From: Paraburkholderia lacunae
Lineage (GTDB): Bacteria > Pseudomonadota > Gammaproteobacteria > Burkholderiales > Burkholderiaceae
DNA: 64,000 nucleotides
Direction of reading: 5' to 3'
Assembly: GCF_003353175.1 (NCBI RefSeq)
Contig: NZ_QHKS01000022.1
Coordinates: forward strand, 251-64,250
Shown here one piece after another: positions 25,480 to 33,822 of this stretch (position 1 is its first letter; the number at the start of each line of letters is the position of its first letter). A model generated the notes under the pieces. That model was not told the DNA's origin. It searched no databases and saw only the letters and a program-made list of their open reading frames with translations. The translations under genes and the position numbers were made by a program.

Positions 25480-25640
25480 GTGCCGCTCGGCCACTATCCG
25501 CTCGCATGGGCCTCGCATCCAGATTACGTTCTTATTACAATCTGGGCGACGGCCGTTGCCGCGGCGGCCGCGAAGCGGCTGCGCCACTGGCAACGGCTCT
25601 TCGTCACGGTCGACGCGATCGGCCTGATCGCCTTCCCGCT
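25480..25640 (+). pseudogene. TRIC/UPF0126 membrane protein C-terminal relic
   Basis: The frame just before and in phase with ftsI reads GHYPLAWASHPDYVLITIWA then RHWQRLFVTVDAIGLIAF, which resembles the end of the first half of a UPF0126/TRIC-type (YadS/YicG) membrane protein. It has no own start or remaining repeats. Because no stop separates it from ftsI, a long start would fuse it to the PBP; I consider that an accident of decay. Confidence 0.45.
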
Positions 25641-25656
25641 GTCCATACCCGCACCC

Positions 25657-27522
25657 ATGATCCAGAAGAAGAAATCACAGTCGCATGATCCATACGCACC
25701 GGTCGCGAAGAACCCTTTGCTGACCGCGCGCCTGCCGATGTGGCGCTCGAAACTCGTCGTCCTGCTGGTGTTCGGCGCCTTTGCGTCGCTGGCCGGCCGC
25801 GCGTTCTGGGTGCAGGTGGTGAAGCAGGACTTCTACGTCGATCAGGGGCAAAAGCGCTATCAGCGCACCATCGAACTGGATGCGACGCGCGGGCGGATCG
25901 TCGATCGCAACGGCTCGATGCTCGCCGTGAGCCTCGCGACCTACGAGATCTGGGCCACGCCGAAGCTGCTCGACGAGGCCGCCTTCCCACCGCTTTCGAA
26001 GCTGCTCGATCTGCCGCTGGCGGAATTGCGCCGCAGGCTCACCGCCGACAAGGCCTTCGTGCTTCTCAAACGCCAGGTGGATGCGGACACCGCGGATCAC
26101 GTCGGCAAACTGGGCCTCGCCGGCATCACGCAAATGGCGGATTCGAAGCGTTTTTATCCGGAGGGCGAATCGGCGGCCCACGTGGTCGGCTTCACGGATA
26201 TCGAGGACAACGGCCAGGAAGGCGTGGAACTCGCCGCCAACGAACAGCTGCTCGGCGTACCCGGCCAGCGCGAAGTGATCCGCGACCGGCTCGGCCGGGT
26301 GGTGTCCGAAACACGGCCGCTGGTGCCGCCGCAGAACGGCCAGACGATCCATTTGACGATCGACCGGCGGATTCAGCAGCTCGCCTATGCGCAGCTCAAG
26401 GAAGCGATTGCCAGACACCACGCCGAAGCCGGCAGCGTGGTCGTGCTCGATGCGCGCAACGGCGAGATTCTGGCGCTCGCCAACTATCCGAGCTTCGATC
26501 CGAACGACCGCGCCCGCCTGACCGGGCGGCAACTGCGCAATCGCGCGGTGGTCGACACCTTCGAGCCCGGCTCGACGATCAAGCCGGTGGTGGTCGCGCT
26601 GTCGATCGATCAGGGCAAGGTGCGGCCGCAAAGCGTCATCGATACCGCGCCGGGCCGGTACAAAATCGGCCCGGCGGTGATTCACGACACGTCGAATCAC
26701 GGCGCGATGACCGTCGCCGAAGCGGTGCAGAAGTCGAGCAACATCGCGCTCGCCAAGCTCGCGCTGAATCTGCCCGCCGAAACGATCTGGACCAAGTATC
26801 GGGAATACGGGCTCGGGCTCAGACCCGAGCTGACCTTTCCGGGCGTCGCGTCGGGCAAGGTGCGCCCGTACAAACGCTGGCGTCCGATCGAACAGGCAAC
26901 GATGGCGTATGGCTACGGCCTGTCGACGTCGCTGCTGCAAATTGCCCAGGTCTACACGGCGTACGCGGGCGACGGCACGATGCATCACGTGAGTTTGTTG
27001 CGGGACCCGACGAGCGGTTCGAGCGGTTCGAGCGGTTCGAGCGGTTCGAGCGGTTCGAGCGGTTCGAGCGGTTCGAGCGGTTCGAGCGGTGCAAGCGGTG
27101 CAAGCGGCTCAAGCGATGCAAGTATTGCTAGCGCCGACCGCGCCGCAGCCGCAGCCGATGCGCCGTCGGCCACGCGCAAGGGCCAGACGGTCACGACGCC
27201 CGCCACCGCGCGCGCAATCCGCTCGATGCTGGAAATGGCCACCGGCCCCGGCGGCACCGGACGCGCCGCTGCGGTGGAAGGCTACCGGATCGGCGGTAAA
27301 ACCGGCACGGCACGCAAACAGGTCGGCGCGAGCTACGCGAAAAACCGCTACCGCGCATTGTTTGTCGGCATGGCGCCGATGAGCGCCCCACGGCTAATTG
27401 TGGCGGTGATGATCGACGATCCGGCCGGCAAGGCGTTTTACGGCGGAACGGTGGCCGGTCCGGTGTTCAGCGCGGTGACGGGCGGCGCGTTGCAGTTGCT
27501 GGGCGTGCCGCCGGATGCGTGA
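25657..27522 (+). CDS. ftsI: FtsI-type penicillin-binding protein (class B transpeptidase)
   Basis: A 621-residue peptidoglycan DD-transpeptidase paralogue located outside a division/cell-wall cluster. After a cytoplasmic tail and one membrane helix (about 28-48), the pedestal domain begins (LDATRGRIVDRNGSMLAVSL). The transpeptidase domain has all three active-site motifs: STIK (SxxK), SSN and KTGT. Between the SSN and KTG motifs, about residues 450-490, lies a low-complexity GSS-repeat insertion encoded by a 9-bp tandem repeat (27016-27114). It may be a division PBP3 variant or a sporulation/stress-type homologue; I cannot tell which. The ATG at 25657 lacks a clear ribosome binding site. Confidence 0.88.
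   Translation: MIQKKKSQSHDPYAPVAKNPLLTARLPMWRSKLVVLLVFGAFASLAGRAFWVQVVKQDFYVDQGQKRYQRTIELDATRGRIVDRNGSMLAVSLATYEIWATPKLLDEAAFPPLSKLLDLPLAELRRRLTADKAFVLLKRQVDADTADHVGKLGLAGITQMADSKRFYPEGESAAHVVGFTDIEDNGQEGVELAANEQLLGVPGQREVIRDRLGRVVSETRPLVPPQNGQTIHLTIDRRIQQLAYAQLKEAIARHHAEAGSVVVLDARNGEILALANYPSFDPNDRARLTGRQLRNRAVVDTFEPGSTIKPVVVALSIDQGKVRPQSVIDTAPGRYKIGPAVIHDTSNHGAMTVAEAVQKSSNIALAKLALNLPAETIWTKYREYGLGLRPELTFPGVASGKVRPYKRWRPIEQATMAYGYGLSTSLLQIAQVYTAYAGDGTMHHVSLLRDPTSGSSGSSGSSGSSGSSGSSGSSGSSGASGASGSSDASIASADRAAAAADAPSATRKGQTVTTPATARAIRSMLEMATGPGGTGRAAAVEGYRIGGKTGTARKQVGASYAKNRYRALFVGMAPMSAPRLIVAVMIDDPAGKAFYGGTVAGPVFSAVTGGALQLLGVPPDA
27016..27114 (+). repeat. 9-bp in-frame tandem repeat inside ftsI
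   Basis: Eight perfect copies of GGTTCGAGC (27016-27087) are followed by GGTGCAAGC twice and GGCTCAAGC once. Each unit encodes Gly-Ser/Ala-Ser, so copy-number change keeps the reading frame and alters only a flexible loop in the transpeptidase domain. The perfect core flanked by diverged copies points to recent expansion. Confidence 0.95.
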
Positions 27523-27552
27523 CAGGCGGCACGTCCCGCGCCCGCCCGACAA

Positions 27553-28776
27553 CTATTGACGTTGCACGTGATCGCCGGCCGCTTGCACCATCGCCTCGAT
27601 GCGATTGCGGCCATTGCGTTTGGCCTGGTACATCGCGCGATCGGCTTCATCCATCATCGCCCGGCCAAGCGTGGCGGTATCCGCCGGTGCGCCGGCAATC
27701 GTGCGCGCCGCCACGCCGATCGACACGGTCAACGCGATCCGTTCGCCGTGATCGTCCCGCAGATCCAGCTTTTCGACCGCCAGTCGCACACGCTCGGCGA
27801 CCGTCAGCGCATCGCTCCGATCGCCTTGCAACAGTGCCGCGAACTCCTCGCCGCCGTAGCGCGCCACGGTATCGCCAAGACGCACCTGTTGCCGTACGCA
27901 GGCCGCCACTGCCGCCAACGCGCGGTCGCCGGTCTGATGGCCGTAGGTGTCGTTGATGCGCTTGAAGGAGTCGATATCGATGAACAGGCAGGCGACCGGC
28001 ACCGCATAGCGTACGGCACGCATGATCTCCTCGCGCAACCGCTCGTCGAAGTAACGGCGATTGGCGAGGCCGGTCAGCGCGTCGGTCATGCCAAGTTGCT
28101 TGAGCCGCTCGCGATGCGCGACATTGTCGAGACTGGCTGTGACGATGCTCGCAAAGCGTTCCAGAATATCCGTGGCCATGCCATCGCCGAAACGCGCGGG
28201 GTCATCGCTGCCGAGGCATAGATAGCCGCTGACGTTGTCGCCGACGGCAAGCGGCAGCACGATCGCACTCGCCGGCAAGTCGTCTTCACCGAAAAATGCG
28301 CGGCAGGCGCGCTCGTCCAGTTCGCGCACCTGCCCCAGCCACGGCCGGCCCTCGGCGCACAGACGTTGCGCGGCGAGTCCTCCTTCGCGTGACGTCTTCA
28401 GATCGGTCTGGCCGAGGGCCTGCAACGCGCCCGGCTCGAGCAGTTCGAGCAGCATCGGCGCGCGGTCGTCGAGCCATAGCCTGACGCTCGCCAGCGCGAA
28501 TTCTTGCGGCAGATGGCAGAACAGCGTGTCGAGAAAGGAACTGAAATCCTGTGAGCCGATCAACCGTAACTCGACGTTCTGAAAGCGCCGCAGCGTGCGC
28601 TCGTTGTGCTGCACGGTATCGACGAGCGTGCGCAGGCGATCGGAAAGCGGCGTTTGGGCGAGGTTTGTCACGTTATCAACGATGCGGCCCGAAGGCGAGA
28701 CGGGGCCGATGACCCCAACCACCGTAATAACGGCCGATTCCGCCAGGTCTTGAGGGCAGGATCGCAGCGCGTGCAT
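27553..28776 (-). CDS. DUF484/GAF-GGDEF diguanylate cyclase
   Basis: A 407-residue soluble protein. The N-terminal region (about 45-215) resembles a DUF484/GAF sensor (NVELRLIGSQDFSSFLDTLF, then AIVLPLAVGDNVSGYLCLGS). The C-terminal GGDEF domain (about 225-395) has LTGLANRRYFDERL, IDIDSFKRINDTYGH and an intact GGEEF active site, so it should make cyclic di-GMP. There are no membrane helices. The start at 28776 has no clear ribosome binding site; a GTG about 40 codons in is an alternative that would still keep both domains. It converges with the ftsI paralogue. Confidence 0.9.
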   Translation of the reverse strand: MHALRSCPQDLAESAVITVVGVIGPVSPSGRIVDNVTNLAQTPLSDRLRTLVDTVQHNERTLRRFQNVELRLIGSQDFSSFLDTLFCHLPQEFALASVRLWLDDRAPMLLELLEPGALQALGQTDLKTSREGGLAAQRLCAEGRPWLGQVRELDERACRAFFGEDDLPASAIVLPLAVGDNVSGYLCLGSDDPARFGDGMATDILERFASIVTASLDNVAHRERLKQLGMTDALTGLANRRYFDERLREEIMRAVRYAVPVACLFIDIDSFKRINDTYGHQTGDRALAAVAACVRQQVRLGDTVARYGGEEFAALLQGDRSDALTVAERVRLAVEKLDLRDDHGERIALTVSIGVAARTIAGAPADTATLGRAMMDEADRAMYQAKRNGRNRIEAMVQAAGDHVQRQ

Positions 28777-28940
28777 ATGGAAGCGCTTTTATATGCGATC
28801 TTAAGTTTGGCTTAATTCTTCCCTGCAACTATGGCGCTCAACATCCCCTGTTGAGCCGCCAAAACATCGGCGGCGCTTTTTTTAGCGGGGTGTCGCCGAC
28901 GCGCCGAAAGATCGCATGCCTGCGAAGAAGGAGTCAAACC

Positions 28941-29198
28941 ATGGTTGAAGACACGGTATTCGAGCATCTGCGTGCCATGCCCGGCAACGAATGGGTACGC
29001 CAGATCCACTCATGCAAGGTCTCGGACCCATTGCAACCCCCTTGGGGGCGCTCGTACAGGCTCGTCGAATGGACCATGAAGCACACCCCCGAATCGAGCC
29101 GCCGCGTCGTGCCCGCGGAAAGCACGCCACTTGAAATCGCTCAGGCGGTCGTGTCGCACATTCCGGGACGCCGGTTCTGCCAGCAAAGCGACGAGTAG
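28941..29198 (+). CDS. Small conserved-looking protein of unknown function
   Basis: An 85-residue ORF starting MVEDTVFEHLRAMPGNEWVR with two aromatic-basic stretches (WGRSYRLVEWTMKH) and no membrane segment. GAAGAAGGAG lies eight to nine bases before the ATG at 28941, a strong ribosome binding site, which is the main support that it is real. It converges with the GST gene ten bases downstream. Function unknown. Confidence 0.55.
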   Translation: MVEDTVFEHLRAMPGNEWVRQIHSCKVSDPLQPPWGRSYRLVEWTMKHTPESSRRVVPAESTPLEIAQAVVSHIPGRRFCQQSDE

Positions 29199-29207
29199 CA
29201 CCCGTAC

Positions 29208-29846
29208 TCAGCTTTTCGCGCGCTTGGCCACTTCTTCGCGATACAGCGCGAACTCTTCCGCCACCGCCCTCGCCACGCTCGGGCGTTGCATCAGCCGCTT
29301 GTAGTAATCAGCAACCGCCGGCCATTGCGACAAGTCGATGCCGCCGTACGACGCCCAGTTCAACACCGTGACCAGATAAGCGTCGCCGACACTGAAAGCG
29401 TCGAGCAGGTACTCGTTTTGCGCCAGATGTTTTTGCAGGACGCTTAGCCGCAAGTCGGCCTTCTCGCGCGCATAGCGCTTCACATCTTCCGGCGCGCGTG
29501 CATCGAGCAACGGAACGAACACCACCTTGTGCAATTCTGTACTGATAAAACCCAGCCATTGTTGCAGCCGCGCGCGCTGCGGCGTGCCCGCAACCGGCGC
29601 AAGCCGCGCGGCCTGATAACGATCGGCCACGTACGGCAGGATCGCCGTGTTTTCGCTCAACAGCCAGCCTTCGTCCGTACGCAGCACCGGCACTTGCCCG
29701 AGCGGGCTGATCGGATAAAAGTCGGAACCGTCGGACAGCTGCTTCGATTGCGAATCGACCTGAATGTATCCGGCTTGCGCGCCCGCCTCGTAAAAGGAAA
29801 TGCGGGTGGCCATCGAGCACGCAAGTGGCGAGAAGTACAGATCCAT
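29208..29846 (-). CDS. Glutathione S-transferase
   Basis: A 212-residue GST. The thioredoxin-fold N-terminal domain starts MDLYFSPLACSMATRI, with a Cys-Ser at the position used by beta-class bacterial GSTs, and contains the cis-Pro segment LGQVPVL and the glutathione-binding SENTAILPYVAD. An all-helical C-terminal domain follows. The Met at 29846 has GGGAG upstream; an earlier start would break the first strand. It is transcribed away from a TetR regulator gene across a 67-bp AT-rich spacer, so that regulator probably controls it. Confidence 0.92.
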   Translation of the reverse strand: MDLYFSPLACSMATRISFYEAGAQAGYIQVDSQSKQLSDGSDFYPISPLGQVPVLRTDEGWLLSENTAILPYVADRYQAARLAPVAGTPQRARLQQWLGFISTELHKVVFVPLLDARAPEDVKRYAREKADLRLSVLQKHLAQNEYLLDAFSVGDAYLVTVLNWASYGGIDLSQWPAVADYYKRLMQRPSVARAVAEEFALYREEVAKRAKS

Positions 29847-29878
29847 GAGACAACTCCCAGTCGTTGATGTTTTTGTAC

Positions 29879-29891
29879 TATATTGCATATA
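29879..29891. promoter_or_regulatory. Candidate operator between GST and TetR genes
   Basis: TATAT-TGC-ATATA is a short inverted repeat in the middle of the 67-bp divergent spacer. Its position suits a TetR-type operator overlapping both promoters. It is short and AT-only, so chance is not excluded. Confidence 0.3.
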
Positions 29892-29913
29892 AATCACTTT
29901 CGCCATACTTTTT

Positions 29914-30591
29914 ATGCCAACCAGTACAAAAAAAGAAGTGCGTCCACGTGGACGCCCGCGCGCCTACGATTCCGACCAGGCGCTCGCCGATGCGAGAGAC
30001 GTGTTCTGGCGCAGCGGCTACGCCGGCACCTCCCTGGATCAATTGAGCGCCGCGACCGGCATGAACCGGCCAAGCCTGTACGGCGCATTCGGCGACAAGC
30101 ATGCGTTGTATCTGACGACGCTCGAGCGTTATATCGAGGCCGGCCGCCTCGCGATGGTTCAGGCGCTCGATGAAGACCTGCCGTTGCCGCAAGCGCTGCT
30201 GCGGGTGTATGAAGGGGCGCTCGCATGGTATTTGCCGGCAGACGGCGCTCAGCTCGGCTGCTTCATGATCGGCACGGCCGCGGTCGAAGCGGTGGATGAC
30301 GCCGAGGTGCGCGCCGCGCTCGCAGAAGGATTGCGGACCTACGACAGGACCTTCGAGAAGCGTTTCAGGCTGGCCCAGGGCAAAGGCGAACTGCAAGAGG
30401 ATGCCGAACCGGCGCTGCTAGCGAAAGTCGCCTCCGCGATTCTGCACAGCCTCGCGCTGCGTGCCCGCGCGGGCGATTCTCGCGCATCGCTGCGGGCCAC
30501 CGCCACTGCGGGTGTGGCGTTGATATGCGGCAGTGCTGAAGCGTTGCGTCGGCCGGCGAGCCAAGCCGCAACGAAGAGACGCGTCCGGTAA
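29914..30591 (+). CDS. TetR-family transcriptional regulator
   Basis: A 225-residue regulator. The HTH domain (about 14-65) reads RGRPRAYDSDQALADARDVF, then LDQLSAATGMNRPSLYGAFG, typical of the TetR subgroup that often controls neighbouring reductases, GSTs or isomerases. A helical ligand-binding C-terminal domain follows, with a basic tail. It diverges from the GST gene and is likely its repressor, possibly also acting on the DsbA-like isomerase gene next door. Confidence 0.92.
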   Translation: MPTSTKKEVRPRGRPRAYDSDQALADARDVFWRSGYAGTSLDQLSAATGMNRPSLYGAFGDKHALYLTTLERYIEAGRLAMVQALDEDLPLPQALLRVYEGALAWYLPADGAQLGCFMIGTAAVEAVDDAEVRAALAEGLRTYDRTFEKRFRLAQGKGELQEDAEPALLAKVASAILHSLALRARAGDSRASLRATATAGVALICGSAEALRRPASQAATKRRVR

Positions 30592-30643
30592 TCGCCGCGT
30601 CTGACGATACCGACAGCTGACAAAAAGCAGATGCGTTAAAAAC

Positions 30644-31282
30644 TCAACCGGGCGTTGCGGTCGTATCGCACAACGCCAACGCGTCGTCCAGACGATCGTT
30701 TCCCCAGAACATTTCAGCGCCGACAAAAAACGTCGGCGCACCGAAGATGCCCTTGGCGGCAGCCACTGCCGTCTGTTCACGCAGGCGCAGCTTGTTGGCA
30801 TCGCTTTGCGCGTCGGCGATGATCTGCTGCGCGGGCAAACCCAGCTCGCCGAGCGCCTCGCTCACCACGTCGATCGAGCCGATGTCGCGATCGAATGCGA
30901 AGTTCAGTTGCATGATGCGGCGGCAGTACACGGCGATCCAGCTCTGCTGCGCGCCCAGCAGCGCCACGCGCGTCGCCAGCACGGCGGTACGCGGGAAGGT
31001 TGTTGGGCGCGCCCATGCGAGACCGTATTTGCGGCATTGCCGCTCCATGTCTTTCCACATGTAGGCGCCCTTCTCCTTCTGCAGCACGAACGGCGAGTTG
31101 TCGAAACCGAGGGCGCGAAAGATCGGTCCCAACAAGAAGGGCCGCCAGTGGATCGCCACGCCCCGCTGCATGGCCTGCGCTTCGATACGCATGACGCTCA
31201 AATAGCTGTAATTGCTGGCGAAGTCGAACCAGAACTCGATTTCGGACGCTCCGGCGTTCACGGAAGACACGGCGTCATTCAT
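30644..31282 (-). CDS. 2-hydroxychromene-2-carboxylate isomerase-like (DsbA fold)
   Basis: A 212-residue protein of the DSBA-like thioredoxin/kappa-GST family. It has EFWFDFASNYSYLSVMRIEA with Ser instead of a CxxC pair at the active site, WRPFLLGPIFRALGFDNSPF, and a C-terminal GIFGAPTFFVGAEMFWGNDR. The Ser and the GAPT cis-Pro fit glutathione-dependent isomerases of the HCCA type used in naphthalene breakdown, though isolated copies like this one have unknown substrates. The Met at 31282 follows GAGAGG; a Met seven codons earlier is possible. Confidence 0.87.
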   Translation of the reverse strand: MNDAVSSVNAGASEIEFWFDFASNYSYLSVMRIEAQAMQRGVAIHWRPFLLGPIFRALGFDNSPFVLQKEKGAYMWKDMERQCRKYGLAWARPTTFPRTAVLATRVALLGAQQSWIAVYCRRIMQLNFAFDRDIGSIDVVSEALGELGLPAQQIIADAQSDANKLRLREQTAVAAAKGIFGAPTFFVGAEMFWGNDRLDDALALCDTTATPG

Positions 31283-31484
31283 TTTTTCCTCTCCCCGATT
31301 CATACGCAGCGAGATATCGCAGTCGATCGTTCGGCATGCTTCGCATTAAATACCTCGGTGCGCGGTCTATGCGCTGTGCCGCCGGTACAGCGCGAGAGAA
31401 CCCGCCAATGCCGCCCGCATGCCGCCTATGCGCTCGAGCTTTGCAATCCGCATTTGCAATCGTTAACAGTCGCAGGAAATTGTC

Positions 31485-31613
31485 ATGTCTATGATCGTCC
31501 ATTTATCCGCCACGTTTAACGGTTACGACATGAGATATCCGTATGACATCCTGACTGCCGTGTGTCTTTTCGTCATCGTCATCTCCACGACGATCCTGCT
31601 CGCGCTCTCCTGA
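31485..31613 (+). CDS. Small single-span membrane protein, tentative
   Basis: A 42-residue ORF, too short for standard ORF listing, starting MSMIVHLSATFNGYDMRYPY and ending with a 20-residue hydrophobic helix (ILTAVCLFVIVISTTILLAL) and Ser at the C-terminus. An AGGA lies nine bases upstream. It has the shape of a small inner-membrane protein, but coding cannot be proven from the sequence alone. Confidence 0.35.
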   Translation: MSMIVHLSATFNGYDMRYPYDILTAVCLFVIVISTTILLALS

Positions 31614-31695
31614 ACCCCTGCCGCGCTCCGTCCTTTCCGGGGCATTGCAAGTGCTCGAACACGACCTGCGCGATTCCGTAACAAGGCGGGATATA

Positions 31696-31711
31696 CTGTA
31701 CATATATACAG
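31696..31711. promoter_or_regulatory. LexA (SOS) box
   Basis: CTGTACATATATACAG matches the CTGT-N8-ACAG operator exactly and is embedded in ATACTGT...ACAGTAT. It overlaps a TATACT (31692-31697) that would serve as -10, and ends 17 bp before the start codon at 31729. Repression of that gene by LexA is likely. Confidence 0.82.
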
Positions 31712-31728
31712 TATTTTTCGTCTGACTA

Positions 31729-32097
31729 ATGCGCCTTCCCCCCTTCGAACCTCCAACGCTCGCCGAACTGCGCGCCTGGTGGCGCATCCGCGACGAGCAA
31801 GCCGTCCAGCGGCTGATCCTCGAGATCCAGCGTCAACGGCTCACGCTGCTGGAGTTGCGCAACCTGATTGACGCCGGCGTCCAGCAGGCGCGCGCAACGG
31901 ATCGCTCGTTGGTCGAACGCGGCGAACCGCTGATGACGCTGCGCATCAGGATCGCGCAGGAAGTGCTGCGCGTCGGCGAGATCGACGATACGCGGCAGAT
32001 GAACCGTGCCGCGCAGGAACGGCTGGCTGTGCGCACCGAGGGCCAGATGGAGTACGCGCGGGAAGGCCGCTTGCGACGGCAGCGCCGAAACATCTAG
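31729..32097 (+). CDS. SOS-box-controlled protein of unknown function
   Basis: A 122-residue, strongly charged, largely helical protein (LAELRAWWRIRDEQAVQRLI, then LLELRNLIDAGVQQARATD), Arg-rich at the C-terminus and with no membrane segment or known motif that I recognise. The LexA box directly upstream makes it a candidate DNA-damage-response gene. There is no obvious Shine-Dalgarno sequence before the ATG at 31729 and the leader would be only about 20 nt. I cannot assign a function; a nucleic-acid-binding role is only suggested by its basic composition. Confidence 0.6.
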   Translation: MRLPPFEPPTLAELRAWWRIRDEQAVQRLILEIQRQRLTLLELRNLIDAGVQQARATDRSLVERGEPLMTLRIRIAQEVLRVGEIDDTRQMNRAAQERLAVRTEGQMEYAREGRLRRQRRNI

Positions 32098-32151
32098 CCG
32101 CAGCAGGAGCACGCTCGCTATGCGCGCAAACCGACCCCTCGCCCTGCTGAA

Positions 32152-32778
32152 TCAGCGCGTTTGCGTCGCTACGCGCAACCCGAGCGAAATGAACAGCACG
32201 CCAATCATCTTGTTCTGCCAGCGGCTGAGCCACGTCAAGCGTTTGACGAGCTTGCCCAACGGACGGACGGTCAACACGATGAGCGTCGTATAAAGCGCGC
32301 TCATGCCAACGAAGATCAATCCGAGCGTTGCGAACTGCAGGAACGACGAACCGTGCTCGGGATGGACGAACTGCGGCAGGAACGCGAGGAAAAACAGCGC
32401 CGTCTTGGGGTTCAGCACCTCAGCGGGAATCGCCTGAAAAAAGGCTTTGGAAGCCGACACGGACGCGACAGCCGGCACGTGCGTGCTCGTCTGCTTTTCG
32501 CGCAATGCGCGAATGCCCAGATAAACGAGGTAGGCGGCGCCGACGAATTTGACGGCATTGAAGGCGAGCGCCGACGTCATCAGCAACGCCGACAGGCCAA
32601 CCGATGCGCCTAGCGTGTGAATGAAATCGCCGACTGCAACGCCGAGGCCGGTGAGAATGCCTGCCTTTCGGCCGCCATGCACGGTGCGCGTCAAAACCAG
32701 CAGCACTGCCGGACCGGGAATCAGAAACAGCCCTAGTACAACGGCAACGAACGTTCCTAGCGTCGAAAGATCAAGCAT
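32152..32778 (-). CDS. LysE/RhtB-family amino acid exporter
   Basis: A 208-residue inner-membrane exporter with about six membrane helices. It has the family signature LFLIPGPAVLLVLTRTVHGG near the N-terminus and LNPKTALFFLAFLPQFV in the middle. The Met at 32778 follows GAGGAG; the open frame beyond it has no family character. Substrates of this family are amino acids or homoserine lactones; the exact one is unknown here. Confidence 0.9.
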   Translation of the reverse strand: MLDLSTLGTFVAVVLGLFLIPGPAVLLVLTRTVHGGRKAGILTGLGVAVGDFIHTLGASVGLSALLMTSALAFNAVKFVGAAYLVYLGIRALREKQTSTHVPAVASVSASKAFFQAIPAEVLNPKTALFFLAFLPQFVHPEHGSSFLQFATLGLIFVGMSALYTTLIVLTVRPLGKLVKRLTWLSRWQNKMIGVLFISLGLRVATQTR

Positions 32779-33165
32779 GTCAGCTCCTCGGCGACGCGCG
32801 GCCTCGAGAGAGAAAGCGGGCGCGCATTCAGCCAATGATTGTAGACGAACACGTGGAATCTGCATTTGCGCGGCGCGCGAGCGCGCTGAGACGTCTTTTA
32901 CGAATAGGCGTGGAGGCGCGTGGCGATACGGCGAGAAAAGCATCGCGCGCGACGGTGTGTGCGCAATGCGAAAAAACGGCAGGAAAGCGTGGCAAATCGC
33001 CAGACGAGGAATCTGGCTTCGCCCCAGCCGGGAGCTAGATTCGCCACGTCCATGATTATGCTGTGCGCGGTGTCTTACGTCATTGCGTCACTTCGCAAGA
33101 GACCGTTACCGAATCGGCGAGAATCGCGGCGAGGCGGTTCTGTATAGGCGATTTGCCGGCCCTGC
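32779..33165. other. Spacer without recognisable features
   Basis: About 390 bp between the LysE-type exporter and the YigZ gene. It should hold both divergent promoters. I found no intact gene, relic, RNA or clear operator. Confidence 0.4.
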
Positions 33166-33822
33166 ATGGCCTATCCATTACCATGGCGAACATGGAAGCG
33201 CGCGCTTCCTCTTTTTTCATCAACCGAAGTTCTTGCCTTGCCTACCTATACATTGCCTGCAGCGCTGACCGCTGAACTCGAGATTCGTAAGAGCCGTTTC
33301 ATAGCGCATGCGATACCGGTCGCCGACCGCGACGCCGCGATGGCCGAATTGCGTCGCCTGCGCGAGGCGCATCCTGCCGCGACGCATGTGTGCTGGGCGT
33401 TGCTGGCTGGCGGCCAGTCGGGCATGTCCGACGATGGCGAGCCGTCCGGCACGGCAGGCAGACCGATTCTCGAGGTATTGCGCCACCATGATCTGGACGG
33501 CGTGCTGGCCGCTGTCGTGAGGTACTACGGCGGGGTCAAACTGGGCGCCGGCGGCCTGGTGCGGGCTTATACCGATGCGGTTGCCTCGGCTTTGCTCGAT
33601 GCACCGAGGGTCGAGCGGATCGCTCAGGTTTTGCTGACCGTCGAAGTGGGCTATGCCGATGAGGCGAAGGTACGTCGATGGATCGAGGCCCGGGAGTATG
33701 GGTTGGTGGAAAGTGCTTACGGGATGTTGGTGCGGATGACCGTCCGGTTGCCGGTCAATGCCGTTGACGACGCCCAGCGGGAGTTAGTGGATATGACTCA
33801 GGGAAAAGCAGGGTTTTTTTGA
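33166..33822 (+). CDS. YigZ/IMPACT-family protein
   Basis: A member of the YigZ/IMPACT (UPF0029) family, about 195 residues of homologous sequence. The signature ILEVLRHHDLDGVLAAVVRY then GGVKLGAGGLVRAYTDA is intact, as is SGMSDDGEPSGTAGRPIL. A C-terminal DUF1949-like domain follows. Family members are linked to translation control; the bacterial role is unclear. The frame opens at an ATG at 33166, but homology starts at about 33241 (TYTLPAAL), so a TTG at 33238 may be the true start, giving a 194-residue protein. Confidence 0.88.
   Translation: MAYPLPWRTWKRALPLFSSTEVLALPTYTLPAALTAELEIRKSRFIAHAIPVADRDAAMAELRRLREAHPAATHVCWALLAGGQSGMSDDGEPSGTAGRPILEVLRHHDLDGVLAAVVRYYGGVKLGAGGLVRAYTDAVASALLDAPRVERIAQVLLTVEVGYADEAKVRRWIEAREYGLVESAYGMLVRMTVRLPVNAVDDAQRELVDMTQGKAGFF

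Noticed and set aside
25480..27522. A 680-residue fusion of a membrane segment with the FtsI paralogue
   Set aside because: The first 59 codons look like a decayed unrelated membrane protein that merely lacks a stop. The PBP has its usual N-terminus from 25657.
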